A stretch of DNA of 64,000 nt. Source: Roseovarius dicentrarchi. Its GTDB lineage: Bacteria; Pseudomonadota; Alphaproteobacteria; Rhodobacterales; Rhodobacteraceae. The stretch spans positions 1 through 64,000 of the forward strand of contig NZ_QNQP01000001.1 in the NCBI RefSeq assembly GCF_003316635.1, in the 5' to 3' direction. Under the pieces are notes generated by a model. That model saw only the letters and a program-made list of their open reading frames with translations. It did no database searches and had not been told where the DNA came from. Of the stretch, positions 45,401 through 52,905 are shown in pieces (the stretch's first letter is position 1; each line of letters begins with the position of its first letter). Position numbers and translations under genes: made by a program.

Positions 45401-45490
45401 ATAGCCGCGCAACCGCTTGCCGTTGAACGTGAAATCAACCTTGCGGCCCCTGTCCAGAAGGCGACCGCCATTTGCCAGACGTGTGCTCAT
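42476..45490 (-). CDS. soxA: Sarcosine oxidase subunit alpha
   Basis: The 1004-residue large subunit binds NAD+ and tetrahydrofolate. Domain order: an N-terminal ferredoxin-like fold (about 10-100, FTFNGKRLRGYAGDTIASAL), a dinucleotide-binding oxidoreductase domain (about 165-430, DVLVIGGGIAGLQAARSAA) and a C-terminal glycine-cleavage-T-like folate domain (about 610-980). It lies between soxD and soxG in the standard order soxB-soxD-soxA-soxG. Sarcosine comes from glycine betaine and creatine breakdown, in line with the BCCT carrier in this window. Confidence 0.94.
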   Translation of the reverse strand: MSTRLANGGRLLDRGRKVDFTFNGKRLRGYAGDTIASALLANDQMLVGRSFKYHRPRGVVASGAEEPNGLVGMGTGADFEPNQRVTTTELFDGLTCTSQNHWPSLDFDVGAINTKLARFLFAGFYYKMFIHPRPFWKHVYEPIIRKSAGLGKAPDQRDTDTYEHFYAFCDVLVIGGGIAGLQAARSAAATGAKVMLIEQTAHWGGRAPVDGGTVGGQPVDKFVDDLVAELSAMDNVTMRNRTMGAGVYDHGYALGYERVGDHQPAAKGPRHRLWRIRAAQIVTATGAIERPLSFAGNDIPGVMLASAVRDYVVDYGVSIGDRTVVVTNNDDAYRTAITLKKNGLDVPAILDARVPTQDSPLMAEAKSLGIRVLMGHGISSVQGVKRVTGVGVCSQAGEGAVLEEIACDVVAMSGGWSPVVHLWSHCGGKLIWDETTAAFRPDVDKAPTGAKGEAFVTPAGAANGALSLGDVLSDATTAGASAAKAAGHSGGDVTAPEAEQIDEAPMAQVWMMPHGAGIKKRQKAWLDYQNDVKVSDIQLAAQEGYESVEHAKRYTTLGMATDQGKLSNINGLAILSDALGQPIPQTGTTTFRPPYTPISMASITGEARDERFMPIRQTPMYQWHVDNGAFFEPVGQWRRPYTYQKPGESIEQSVSREVKATRASLGMLDASTLGKLVVTGKDAGKFLDMLYTNMMSTLKPGHCRYGLMCGENGFLIDDGVVARIDDNTFLCHTTTGGAESIHGHMEEWLQTEWWDWEVYVANLTEQYAQIAVVGPQARATLEKLTGDDISGDALPFMAWKDITLAGIQARAYRISFSGELSYEIAVKASEGRALWDALLAAGQTANITPYGTEALHIMRAEKGFIMMGDETDGTVIPQDLGLHWAISKKKEDYIGKRAQARSHVTDPRRWQLVGLETVDGGVLPDGAYATAEGKNANGQRETQGRVTSTYHSPTLERGIAMGLVLNGPDRMGEVLEFPRLDGTIMRAKIVDPVFFDKDGEKQNV

Positions 45491-45526
45491 GCCGATGCCC
45501 CCGCGCAGAGTGATATGATGGAATTT

Positions 45527-45549
45527 TGAGTATTTTTACCAAGATGAAA
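45527..45549 (-). repeat. Copy B of the stop-codon-proximal 23-bp motif
   Basis: On the minus strand TTTCATCTTGG then TAAAAATACTCA begins two bases after the soxD stop, in the 61-bp gap before soxA. It agrees with the copy behind the LysM gene at 19 of 23 positions. It sits inside an operon, so it is unlikely to be a simple strong terminator. Confidence 0.6.
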
Positions 45550-45551
45550 AA

Positions 45552-45881
45552 TCATGCGAATTCCCTCCATGACCAGCCGGGACGTTTGGCCGTAATCGCA
45601 TCCTTGACGCTCTGCGGCGGCTCGGTCGTCTGGGCGGGATAGGTGCCGTAGATTTCCAGCGTGACGGTGTCGCGCGCGGCGTGAAACCACTTGCCGCAGC
45701 CATTATTGTGGCGCCAGCGTTCCAGATGGACGCCTTTCGGGTTCACCTTGGAGAAAAGGTAGTCGTGAAACGCCTCGTCGGTCGAGCCGGGGCCGAAACG
45801 CTTCAGATGCGCTTCGCCGCCGCCGTGGAATTCGGTTTCTTCGCCGGTCACGCCGCAGCAGGGGCAGGTCAGGATCAGCAT
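45552..45881 (-). CDS. soxD: Sarcosine oxidase subunit delta
   Basis: A 109-residue zinc-binding subunit of the tetrameric enzyme. Zinc ligands are visible as CPCC near residue 6 and HNNGCGKWFH near residue 58. The family pattern FHDYLFSKVNPKGVHLERW is present. It lies between soxB and soxA; the gap to soxA is unusually long for this operon (61 bp) and carries the repeated 23-bp motif. Confidence 0.92.
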   Translation of the reverse strand: MLILTCPCCGVTGEETEFHGGGEAHLKRFGPGSTDEAFHDYLFSKVNPKGVHLERWRHNNGCGKWFHAARDTVTLEIYGTYPAQTTEPPQSVKDAITAKRPGWSWREFA

Positions 45882-45930
45882 GGGGTGCCTCCGTTCAGGT
45901 TGGTGCCAGAAGTTTGTGAAAACTCCTGTG

Positions 45931-45950
45931 AAAATTCTGCAAGGAATTTT
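45931..45950 (-). repeat. AT-rich inverted repeat after soxB
   Basis: AAAATTC (45931-45937) and GAATTTT (45944-45950) can pair around a six-base loop. The minus strand shares GCAGAATTTTC with the hairpin downstream of yebC. It lies in the soxB-soxD gap; a role in mRNA processing is possible. Confidence 0.45.
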
Positions 45951-45957
45951 GCGGCCA

Positions 45958-47202
45958 TCAATGTGCCACCCCCGCTGCGACGCTTTCGTCGATGAAGCGG
46001 CCCTCGTAGAAACGGTTCAGGCCGAACGCCTCGGTCAGGGGCGAGTGGCCCTTGGCCATCAGCTCGGCAAAGCCCCAGCCGGAGCCGGGGATCGCCTTGA
46101 AGCCGCCGGTGCCCCAGCCGCAGTTGACGAACATGTTTTCAACCGGCGTTTTCGACAGGATCGGTGAGCGGTCGCCGGTCACGTCCACGATACCGCCCCA
46201 CTGGCGCAGCATTTTCAGGCGCGCGACCATCGGGAAGGTTTCGACCAATGCGCGCACCGTCTCCTCGATATGGTGGAAGGCGCCGCGCTGGGTGTAGTTG
46301 TTATACCCGTCAGTGCCGCCGCCGATGACCATTTCGCCCTTGTCGGACTGGCTCATGTAGCCGTGGACGGTGTTCGCCATCACGACCACATCCATGCAGG
46401 GCTTGATCGGCTCGGACACCAGCGCCTGAAGCGACACAGATTCAATCGGCAGGCGGAAGCCGGCCATGTCGGCCACGTGGCCCGAGTGACCGGCGACGAC
46501 GACGCCCAGCTTGTCGCAGCCGATGCTGCCGCGGGTGGTGTTGACGCCAGTGACCTTGCCGCCCGATTGCTCGATGCCCGTCACTTCGCATTTCTGGATA
46601 ATGTGCATGCCCATATCCGAACAGGCGCGGGCATAGCCCCACGCCACCGCATCGTGGCGCGCGGTGCCGGCGCGGGCCTGCCAGATCGCGCCCAGCACGG
46701 GGTAGCGCGGGCCGTTGATGTTGATGATCGGCACCAGTTGCTTGACCCGCTCGGGCCCGATGAATTCGGTCTTGACGCCTTGCAGCATGTTGGCGTGGGC
46801 CGTGCGTTCAAACCCGCGCACCTCGCCTTGGGTCTGGGCCAGCATCATCACGCCGCGGGGGCTGAACATGATGTTGTAGTTCAGGTCCTGGCTCAGCCCC
46901 TCATACAGGCTGCGAGCCTTTTCGTAGATCGCTGCCGACGCATCCTGAAGATAGTTCGAACGGATGATGGTGGTGTTGCGGCCGGTATTGCCGCCGCCCA
47001 GCCAGCCCTTTTCCAGAACCGCCACGTTGGTGATGCCGAAATTCTTGCCCAGATAATAGGCCGTCGCAAGGCCGTGGCCGCCTGCGCCAACGATGATCAC
47101 ATCGTATTTCTTCCTGGGTTCGGGCGACGCCCAGGCGCGCTCCCACCCTGTATTGTTGCGAAGCGCCTCACGGGCGACGGCGAAGGCAGAATAACGTTTC
47201 AT
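45958..47202 (-). CDS. soxB: Sarcosine oxidase subunit beta
   Basis: The 414-residue flavin subunit that oxidises sarcosine, carrying non-covalent FAD and covalently bound FMN. It has the Rossmann motif VIIVGAGGHGLATAYYL near residue 35, GGGNTGRNTTIIRSNYL, and the DAO-family end CGWGTGGFKAIPGSGWGFAELM. ATG 47202 is chosen because MKRYSAFAVAREAL is the standard N-terminus; the open frame continues far upstream without similarity. First gene of the soxBDAG operon. Confidence 0.94.
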   Translation of the reverse strand: MKRYSAFAVAREALRNNTGWERAWASPEPRKKYDVIIVGAGGHGLATAYYLGKNFGITNVAVLEKGWLGGGNTGRNTTIIRSNYLQDASAAIYEKARSLYEGLSQDLNYNIMFSPRGVMMLAQTQGEVRGFERTAHANMLQGVKTEFIGPERVKQLVPIININGPRYPVLGAIWQARAGTARHDAVAWGYARACSDMGMHIIQKCEVTGIEQSGGKVTGVNTTRGSIGCDKLGVVVAGHSGHVADMAGFRLPIESVSLQALVSEPIKPCMDVVVMANTVHGYMSQSDKGEMVIGGGTDGYNNYTQRGAFHHIEETVRALVETFPMVARLKMLRQWGGIVDVTGDRSPILSKTPVENMFVNCGWGTGGFKAIPGSGWGFAELMAKGHSPLTEAFGLNRFYEGRFIDESVAAGVAH

Positions 47203-47254
47203 GCGCGGTCTCACTTTTGCGATGGATTCGCGGGTGGCGACGGGAATGGCGTGT

Positions 47255-47347
47255 TTATGGGGCCAGTGCCGCCATTTCCTTATACACCGTGCGGCGCGAG
47301 ATGTACATTTTGCGACTCCGTACAAAAACGCGCAGCGTCCGCGACAT
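47255..47347 (-). CDS. Possible 30-residue ORF upstream of soxB
   Basis: An open frame of 30 codons ends 52 bases before the soxB start. Its last part, MYISRRTVYKEMAALAP, looks like the recognition helix of a helix-turn-helix protein. It could be a regulator remnant, a leader peptide or chance. No clear ribosome site precedes its ATG. An inverted repeat TGTAC-N13-GTACA (47302-47324) lies inside it and could be an operator for the sox genes. Low confidence. Confidence 0.2.
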   Translation of the reverse strand: MSRTLRVFVRSRKMYISRRTVYKEMAALAP

Positions 47348-47434
47348 TTGGCACCATATCGGCCCGCCTTGGGCATCTGCCCTTTCGCCGGGCGCCCGGC
47401 GCCGTTATGTGGACGGCATAACAGGAGGAGCGCC

Positions 47435-48694
47435 ATGTTGTTCTGGGCTATCGCCGCCATTTTGGCACTGGGATGCAGCGGATTGATTGCTGCGGCGTTG
47501 CTACGGGGGCGCAGCAATGCTGTGCCGCCGGCCGCGTATGATCTGGATGTGTACCGTGTCCAGCTGAAGGACGTGGAGAAGGATCTGGCGCGCGGCGTCA
47601 TCACCAATGCCGAAGCCGAACGGGTGCGCACCGAAGTCTCGCGCCGTATTCTGGCCGCCGATGCACAGCTGCAAAAGGCGGGCGCCGGCACCATCCAGCC
47701 CGGACGCGGCGCGGGCGTGCTGGCCGGCGTTGTGGCGGTGGCGCTGACCGCAGGCGCGCTGGCCGGGTATGCGGTGCTGGGCGCGCCCGGCTACGCCGAT
47801 CTGCCGCGCGGCGCGCGTCTGGCCGCGTCGGATGCGGCGCGTGCAAACCGATTGACGCAGGCCGAGGCTGTGGCCCGCTTTGGCACCGAAACGGCGCCGG
47901 CCATCCCCGGCGACGAATTCGCGCAGCTGATGGTGCAGTTGCGCGCCGCCGTGGAAAAGCGGCCCGAGGACGCGCGCGGTCTGGCGCTGCTGGCCCGCAA
48001 CGAGGCGGCGCTGGGTGATACAGATGCGGCGCTGGATGCGCAGGCGCGGCTGCTGGCGGTTCTGGGCGATCAGGCATCGGCGACGGAACACGCGTTTCAC
48101 GCCGATCTGCTGATCACCGCGGCCGGCGGCTATGTCTCGCAAGAGGCTGAGGCCGCGCTGCGCACCGCATTGTCCAAGGATCCGGGCCAGCCCGAGGCAC
48201 GCTATTATCTGGGCGTCTATTACGATCAGGTCGACCGCCCAGATGCCGCATTCCGCACATGGGAACGCCTGCTGAGCGACAGCCCGCCAGACGCCGGCTG
48301 GACACAGCAACTGCGCGGCCAGACGGCGGATGCCGCAAACCGCGCCGGCATCCGCTATAGCCCGCCGCCCGAAGCGGCGGCACCCGCCGCCCCCGGCCTG
48401 AGCGGCCCCAGCGCCGCCGAGGTCGAGGCCGCAGGCGACATGACGGATGAGGACCGCCAGCAGATGATTCGCGGAATGGTCGATGGGCTGATGGCCCGGC
48501 TGGCCGCCCAAGGCGGCCCGCCCGAGGATTGGGCGCGGCTGATTTCCTCGCTGGGCATTCTGGGCGAAGTCGCGCGCGCCAGCGCCATTCGCGATGAGGC
48601 GCAGGCGATCTTCAAGGATGACGCCGAGGCGCTTGGCATGATCCGGGCCGCCAGCCAGACGGCCGGGCTGGAGACGGGCGCGGCGCCGCAATGA
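47435..48694 (+). CDS. ccmI: Cytochrome c biogenesis protein CcmI
   Basis: CcmI chaperones apocytochrome c to the haem ligation complex in the periplasm. The 419-residue protein has two membrane helices (about 2-23 and 91-115), a cytoplasmic loop with a coiled-coil motif (VYRVQLKDVEKDLARGVITNAEAERVR) and a periplasmic TPR domain (about 165-330). Start ATG 47435 follows a strong AGGAGGAG. The frame stays open upstream to 47201 but without similarity. Its last codons overlap ruvX. Confidence 0.9.
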   Translation: MLFWAIAAILALGCSGLIAAALLRGRSNAVPPAAYDLDVYRVQLKDVEKDLARGVITNAEAERVRTEVSRRILAADAQLQKAGAGTIQPGRGAGVLAGVVAVALTAGALAGYAVLGAPGYADLPRGARLAASDAARANRLTQAEAVARFGTETAPAIPGDEFAQLMVQLRAAVEKRPEDARGLALLARNEAALGDTDAALDAQARLLAVLGDQASATEHAFHADLLITAAGGYVSQEAEAALRTALSKDPGQPEARYYLGVYYDQVDRPDAAFRTWERLLSDSPPDAGWTQQLRGQTADAANRAGIRYSPPPEAAAPAAPGLSGPSAAEVEAAGDMTDEDRQQMIRGMVDGLMARLAAQGGPPEDWARLISSLGILGEVARASAIRDEAQAIFKDDAEALGMIRAASQTAGLETGAAPQ

Positions 48695-49167
48695 TCTACG
48701 AGGACCTTGCCGAATATGTCGCCGCCCTGCCCGCCGCGCGCGGCCTGATGGGGCTGGATCTGGGGGACAAGACAATCGGCGTGGCGATATCGGATCCGCT
48801 GTGGTCGGTCGCCAGCCCGCACGAGACGGTGCGCCGCCGGAAATTCGGCCTTGATGCCGCCCGCCTGCTGGAGATTGTCGCCGAGCGCACCATCGGCGGC
48901 ATCATCCTGGGCCTGCCGCGCAACATGGACGGAACCGAAGGGCCGCGCTGCCAGTCGACCCGCGCCTTTGCCCGCAACCTCAGCCGTCTGACCGATCTGC
49001 CCATCGGCTACTGGGACGAGCGTTTGTCGACAGTTGCCGCAGAACGTGCCCTGCTTGGGGCGGATACGTCACGAAAGCGTCGCGCCGAGGTGATCGACAA
49101 CATCGCCGCCTCGTATATCCTGCAAGGGGTGCTGGACCGGATGGGCCATATGAGGAGAGCGCTGTGA
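48691..49167 (+). CDS. ruvX: RuvX/YqgF-family pre-16S rRNA nuclease
   Basis: A 158-residue RNase-H-fold nuclease implicated in 16S rRNA 5'-end maturation and once proposed as a Holliday junction resolvase. It has GLDLGDKTIGVAISD (first catalytic Asp), GLPRNMDGTEGPR and WDERLSTVAAERAL with the later acidic residues. It overlaps ccmI by four bases (ATGA) and runs directly into the DUF1289 gene (TGATG). Confidence 0.93.
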   Translation: MIYEDLAEYVAALPAARGLMGLDLGDKTIGVAISDPLWSVASPHETVRRRKFGLDAARLLEIVAERTIGGIILGLPRNMDGTEGPRCQSTRAFARNLSRLTDLPIGYWDERLSTVAAERALLGADTSRKRRAEVIDNIAASYILQGVLDRMGHMRRAL

Positions 49168-49460
49168 TGGACGGAAACGATATGCCCGCAGACCCGGCGC
49201 ACGGCGCCGAGCCGCCCGTCTGGACCCGCGACGAAGTGCAATCGCCCTGCGTGCAGATCTGCGTGGTGCATCCCGAAGCGCGTATTTGCACCGGCTGCCT
49301 GCGCAGCATTGACGAGATCACGCGCTGGTCAAAAATGAGCAATGAGGAGCGGGCGCAGATCATGGACGGGCTGCCGTCCCGCGCCGTTCTGCTGCGCCAG
49401 CGGCGCGGTGGGCGCGCCGCCCGCCTGGGGCGCGCCGCCCGCCTGGGGCGCGCCGACTGA
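49167..49460 (+). CDS. DUF1289 cysteine-motif protein
   Basis: A 97-residue soluble protein with the DUF1289 core SPCVQICVVHPEARICTGCLRSIDEI, four cysteines spaced like a small metal site (C-x3-C and C-x2-C). Start is ATG 49167 in TGATG, or GTG 49164. The C-terminal tail is made of 18-bp tandem repeats (GRAARL units) and looks recently expanded. Function is unknown; it is often found near translation and rRNA-processing genes. Confidence 0.85.
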   Translation: MDGNDMPADPAHGAEPPVWTRDEVQSPCVQICVVHPEARICTGCLRSIDEITRWSKMSNEERAQIMDGLPSRAVLLRQRRGGRAARLGRAARLGRAD

Positions 49461-49477
49461 GTTTGCCGACTGAGTTA
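49410..49477 (+). repeat. Nested tandem repeats over the DUF1289 stop codon
   Basis: Two full copies plus ten bases of an 18-bp unit GGGCGCGCCGCCCGCCTG (49410-49427, 49428-49445, partial from 49446) are followed by two copies of a 13-bp unit GCCGACTGAGTTT (49452-49464 and 49465-49477, last base differs). The second array contains the stop codon twice, so the gene end itself was duplicated. This suggests replication slippage. Confidence 0.8.
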
Positions 49478-49500
49478 AAGGGCCAATAGTCGCGGCGCAT

Positions 49501-49902
49501 TCAGCCTTTGCTGCCGGCATCCGCCATATCGGTGCAGGTGACCGCATCGGCGCCCATCGTCTCATTGCGCAGCGTGGCTTCGGCGCCTTTGGTCCACCAT
49601 TCGCGCGCGCCAGACACGTACCGCGCGCCCGATCCTGAAATGACATTGACGAAAATCAGATCGTCGCCCGCCAGCCGCATCACCGCCAGCGCATTGGCGC
49701 CGCTGTTGACGTATTGCACGGTCAGCTCGGTGCCGTCGGTGCAGGAATAACGCACGGCGTTCACGCTGTCCTGCTGGCCCATCTGCAAGGACAGCGACAG
49801 CGGCGCGCCGGCCAGCGCAGGCGCGGCCCCGGTTGCCAATGCCGCCGCCACGGCGCCGCATGTCAAAAGGTTGCGGTATGATTTGACGAAGGGTTTCATC
49901 AT
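49501..49902 (-). CDS. PliC/MliC-type lysozyme inhibitor
   Basis: A 133-residue secreted protein with a signal peptide ending APALA and no lipobox cysteine, so it is soluble and periplasmic like PliC rather than the lipoprotein MliC. It keeps the cysteine pair (RYSCTDG and AVTCTDM) and the inhibitor loops SGARYVSG and WWTKGAEATL with the Ser and Lys that enter the lysozyme active site. It probably guards peptidoglycan against C-type lysozymes. Confidence 0.85.
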   Translation of the reverse strand: MMKPFVKSYRNLLTCGAVAAALATGAAPALAGAPLSLSLQMGQQDSVNAVRYSCTDGTELTVQYVNSGANALAVMRLAGDDLIFVNVISGSGARYVSGAREWWTKGAEATLRNETMGADAVTCTDMADAGSKG

Positions 49903-50022
49903 GGTAAGTATCCTTTTCTACCTTGAAAACAGGGCGCAGGCCCCGTGCATGTATTGCGTGCAGGATACGTGCGGCGCGCCGCGTGAGCAAGCCAATCGGC
50001 GGCGCAAATCGCTGACGTGGCG

Positions 50023-50811
50023 TCATGGCGCCGATAGCCAATCGGTGCCCTGCCCGCTGAATTCAGGACGGAAATACGCGATCATCCGGCCCTCGTCCGG
50101 CGCGCTTGCGCCATCCGCCCACGGCGCAACGCCGTGCAGTGCCAGCCGGTGCAGCAACGTCGCCTCGCCCAGCTTTGCGGGCAATTCCACCCGCGCGCAG
50201 CGGGCAAACACGTCGCGGCGGGCGGCGGTATAAACATCTGTCAGATCCACCTCGCCCCAGCGCTCGGGCGGGATGTCTTTCAATGCGGCAGCGAAGGCCG
50301 CGCGCATCATTTCGTGGCTGCCGTCCCACACCACCAGCGGGCTGGCATCGGCGCTGGCATCGCTCAGCGGCACGCCAAGGATATAGGCGTGACGCTCTTT
50401 CAACATGCGCGCGCGTTCAGGGCCGACGGCCAGCAGCCCGTCAACATGCGCCGCGTCCCGGCGCCGCCGGTATCCGAACGCCGCCTCGCCCTCGCCCTTG
50501 CGGGGGCGCGGATAGCCCGGATAGATGACAGAAACCTGCCCCGCATGCAGCGGCAGATCACCATACAGCGTTCGCGCCATCACGCAGCCCGGCCCGCCCA
50601 GCGGGCCACTGCCCGCGACCCTGCCGCGCGCGTCATTCGGCAGCGTATCCACCCCGACAAACCACGTGCCGCCGCATTGCAGCCATTCATCCCGGTGCGC
50701 CGGATCGTCCATCCGCGCCAGCGCCGCCCCGCGCGCCGCGCCTGCCCATTCGGCCACCGCCGGATCGCGGTCAAACCGCGCCCATCCCTTTTGCAAAAAT
50801 GCGCCTACCAT
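50023..50811 (-). CDS. Putative phytanoyl-CoA dioxygenase-like protein
   Basis: A 262-residue soluble protein. A double-stranded beta-helix Fe(II)/2-oxoglutarate enzyme is suggested by HVDGLLAVGPER (possible HxD), a distal LLHRLALHGVAPWADG (possible His) and EGRMIAYFRP (possible Arg). It starts at ATG 50811, overlapping the TSUP permease stop. The open frame runs much further upstream, but that part is the permease read out of phase. Family assignment is tentative. Confidence 0.55.
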   Translation of the reverse strand: MVGAFLQKGWARFDRDPAVAEWAGAARGAALARMDDPAHRDEWLQCGGTWFVGVDTLPNDARGRVAGSGPLGGPGCVMARTLYGDLPLHAGQVSVIYPGYPRPRKGEGEAAFGYRRRRDAAHVDGLLAVGPERARMLKERHAYILGVPLSDASADASPLVVWDGSHEMMRAAFAAALKDIPPERWGEVDLTDVYTAARRDVFARCARVELPAKLGEATLLHRLALHGVAPWADGASAPDEGRMIAYFRPEFSGQGTDWLSAP

Positions 50812-51629
50812 CCCAGCGCCTTGCGCAGCATGTTCAACGCAATCAGCATCAAAAACGCGCCAAACACCCGCCTCAGCAGCACCGCATCCATGCCATGCGC
50901 CAGCCGCACGCCGACAGGCGCCGTCAGCATGGTCATGGCGATGACGATCACGAACGCCGGCAGGTTCACCGCCCCCACCGTTAGCGGCGGGCGCCCCTGC
51001 GGGGCGACATCGACCAGCAGAAACGCGATGACCGACGGCACCGCGATCGCCGCGCCAAACCCGGCGGCGGTCGCCACCGCCCGGTGCATGGAAATCCCGT
51101 GCAGCGTCATCAGCGGCACGCCAAAGCTGCCGCCGCCAATCCCCATCAGCACCGACAAAAAGCCCACGACAGGCGACAGCAGCGTGCGCAGCAGCGTCCC
51201 CGGCATCACATGACCCAGCCGCCAGGACGTCCGGCCCAGCAGCAAATAAAGCCCCACACACAGCGCCAATACGCCGAAGATCACCTGCAACGTACCCGAG
51301 CGTAACGCCGCCGCGACGATCACACCCAGCACGGCACCCACCGCAATACCCGGCGCCCATGTGCGCAGGACATACCATTCAACGGCGCCCTTGCGATTAT
51401 GCGATAAAACGGACCGCGCCGAGGTCACCATGATCGTCGCCAGCGACGTCGCAAGGCAGATCTGCATCAGCTGCGGCCCGCCATAGCCCAGCGTCTGAAA
51501 CGCGTAGAAGAACGCGGGAACCAAAACGATTCCGCCGCCCACGCCCAGCATTCCGGCCAAGACACCGACAAACGCGCCGATGGCCAGCAGCATCGCCGTC
51601 AAGGCCAGCAAGAGCGTGAGATCGGGCAT
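50805..51629 (-). CDS. TauE/SafE (TSUP) family permease
   Basis: A 274-residue inner-membrane protein with eight helices in two inverted halves. Each half has the family glycine motif: VLAGMLGVGGGIVLVPAFFY near residue 20 and VLMGIGGGSFGVPLMTLHG near residue 170. Members export sulfite, sulfoacetate or related sulfur compounds. Start ATG 51629 follows AAGGAG. It overlaps the dioxygenase-like gene by seven bases, so the two may serve one pathway; the substrate is not evident. Confidence 0.88.
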   Translation of the reverse strand: MPDLTLLLALTAMLLAIGAFVGVLAGMLGVGGGIVLVPAFFYAFQTLGYGGPQLMQICLATSLATIMVTSARSVLSHNRKGAVEWYVLRTWAPGIAVGAVLGVIVAAALRSGTLQVIFGVLALCVGLYLLLGRTSWRLGHVMPGTLLRTLLSPVVGFLSVLMGIGGGSFGVPLMTLHGISMHRAVATAAGFGAAIAVPSVIAFLLVDVAPQGRPPLTVGAVNLPAFVIVIAMTMLTAPVGVRLAHGMDAVLLRRVFGAFLMLIALNMLRKALGW

Positions 51630-51690
51630 GAGGGCGGCTCCTTGTTTTGCCGGAGTTAACCGGGTTTGATGCAAGGCTGCAAACCCAAAC

Positions 51691-52704
51691 TCACGCCGCC
51701 TGCGCCGCCGCCACCTCGGACAGCGCCGCGTCGATCAGCTCAGGCCCGGCGCCCGCGCGGTGCGCGCCTTCTGATAATTTACGCCGCCACGCCCGCGCAC
51801 CGGGCCGCCCGGCAAATAGCCCCAGCATATGGCGCGTGATCTGATTCAGCCGCCCGCCCGCGGCCAGATGCGCCTCGATATAAGGGAGCATCGCCTTGAT
51901 CGCCCCCTCGGCAGTGGTGTCAGGCGCACCCGCACCAAAAATCACGCGATCCGCCGCACACAGGATATAGGCAGGCTGGTGATACGCCGCCCGCCCGACC
52001 ATCACTCCATCCAGCCCCGCATCCAGAAATGCACGCGCCTGCGCCAGCGAGGTGACGCCGCCATTCACCGACAGATGCAGGTCCGGAAATTCCGCTTTCA
52101 TCGCGCGCACCAGCGTATAATCCAGTGGCGGGATGTCCCGGTTTTCCTTGGGGCTCAGTCCATCCAGCCACGCCATGCGCGCGTGAATGGTAAACCGTGT
52201 CACCCCCGCCGCCGCAACGCGCGCTAAAAAATCGGGCAAAACATCGCGCGGCACCTGCCTGTCCACACCGATCCGGCATTTCACCGTCACGGGAACATCC
52301 ACAGCCGCGATCATCGCCGCGCAACACTCTGCCACCAGATCGGGCGACTTCATCAACACCGCCCCGAACGTTCCCGATTGTACCCGGTCACTGGGGCAGC
52401 CGACGTTCAGGTTGATCTCGCCATATCCAGCCGCGGCCCCCAGCCGCGCCGCCTGCGCCAGCTCGGCCGGATCCGAGCCGCCCAGTTGCAACGCCACAGG
52501 ATGCTCCGCCGCGTCGAAATCCAGCAAATGAACCGCCCCGCCGCGCACCAACGCGGGCGCCGTCACCATTTCGGTGTAAAGAAGCGTATTTTTCGACAAC
52601 GTGCGATGCAAGTAACGGCAGTGCCGATCCGTCCAGTCCATCATGGGGGCGACCGACAGGCGGGATGCCTTATAAGCCTCATTATCTATTGAATTATGTG
52701 GCAT
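51691..52704 (-). CDS. dusA: tRNA-dihydrouridine(20/20a) synthase DusA
   Basis: FMN enzyme that reduces uridine 20/20a in the tRNA D-loop. The 337-residue protein has the DusA start RLSVAPMMDWTDRHCRYLHR, the catalytic cysteine in NVGCPSDRVQSG, FTIHARMAWLDGLSPKENR and VNGGVTS for FMN binding. The first 13 residues (MPHNSIDNEAYKA) and the bases upstream are AT-rich and unlike the rest of the gene. With the integrase stub next to it, this suggests the 5' end was rebuilt by integration and loss of a mobile element. Confidence 0.93.
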   Translation of the reverse strand: MPHNSIDNEAYKASRLSVAPMMDWTDRHCRYLHRTLSKNTLLYTEMVTAPALVRGGAVHLLDFDAAEHPVALQLGGSDPAELAQAARLGAAAGYGEINLNVGCPSDRVQSGTFGAVLMKSPDLVAECCAAMIAAVDVPVTVKCRIGVDRQVPRDVLPDFLARVAAAGVTRFTIHARMAWLDGLSPKENRDIPPLDYTLVRAMKAEFPDLHLSVNGGVTSLAQARAFLDAGLDGVMVGRAAYHQPAYILCAADRVIFGAGAPDTTAEGAIKAMLPYIEAHLAAGGRLNQITRHMLGLFAGRPGARAWRRKLSEGAHRAGAGPELIDAALSEVAAAQAA

Positions 52705-52794
52705 ATAACTCTCTCTGCGGCGATCCATATTTTGACCGATACATCCCCAGCCGCAGTCCACAGGACGACCGAATTTTGCGCGCGGACTTCTGTT

Positions 52795-52902
52795 ATGGGC
52801 TCAATTGTTGAACGTAGACGTAAAGATGGTTCGGTAAGTTACCAAGAGCAGATCGTTATAAAGTCCAAAGGGCGGATCGTCCATCAGACGTCAGACAATC
52901 TG
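52795..52902 (+). pseudogene. Tyrosine integrase, N-terminal stub
   Basis: Starting at ATG 52795 the frame reads MGSIVERRRKDGSVSYQEQ then IVIKSKGRIVHQTSDN, the typical N-terminus of phage-type tyrosine integrases that target dusA. Homology-like sequence ends after about 35 codons where the HNH nuclease gene end begins; the catalytic domain is missing. It starts about 90 bp from the dusA start and reads away from it, the usual arrangement of dusA-integrated elements. This is a deletion scar. Confidence 0.65.
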
Positions 52903-52905
52903 ATC

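Noticed and set aside
50812..51378. Upstream extension of the dioxygenase-like gene into the permease region
   Set aside because: The extension is the TSUP gene read in another frame; a proper ATG lies at 50811.
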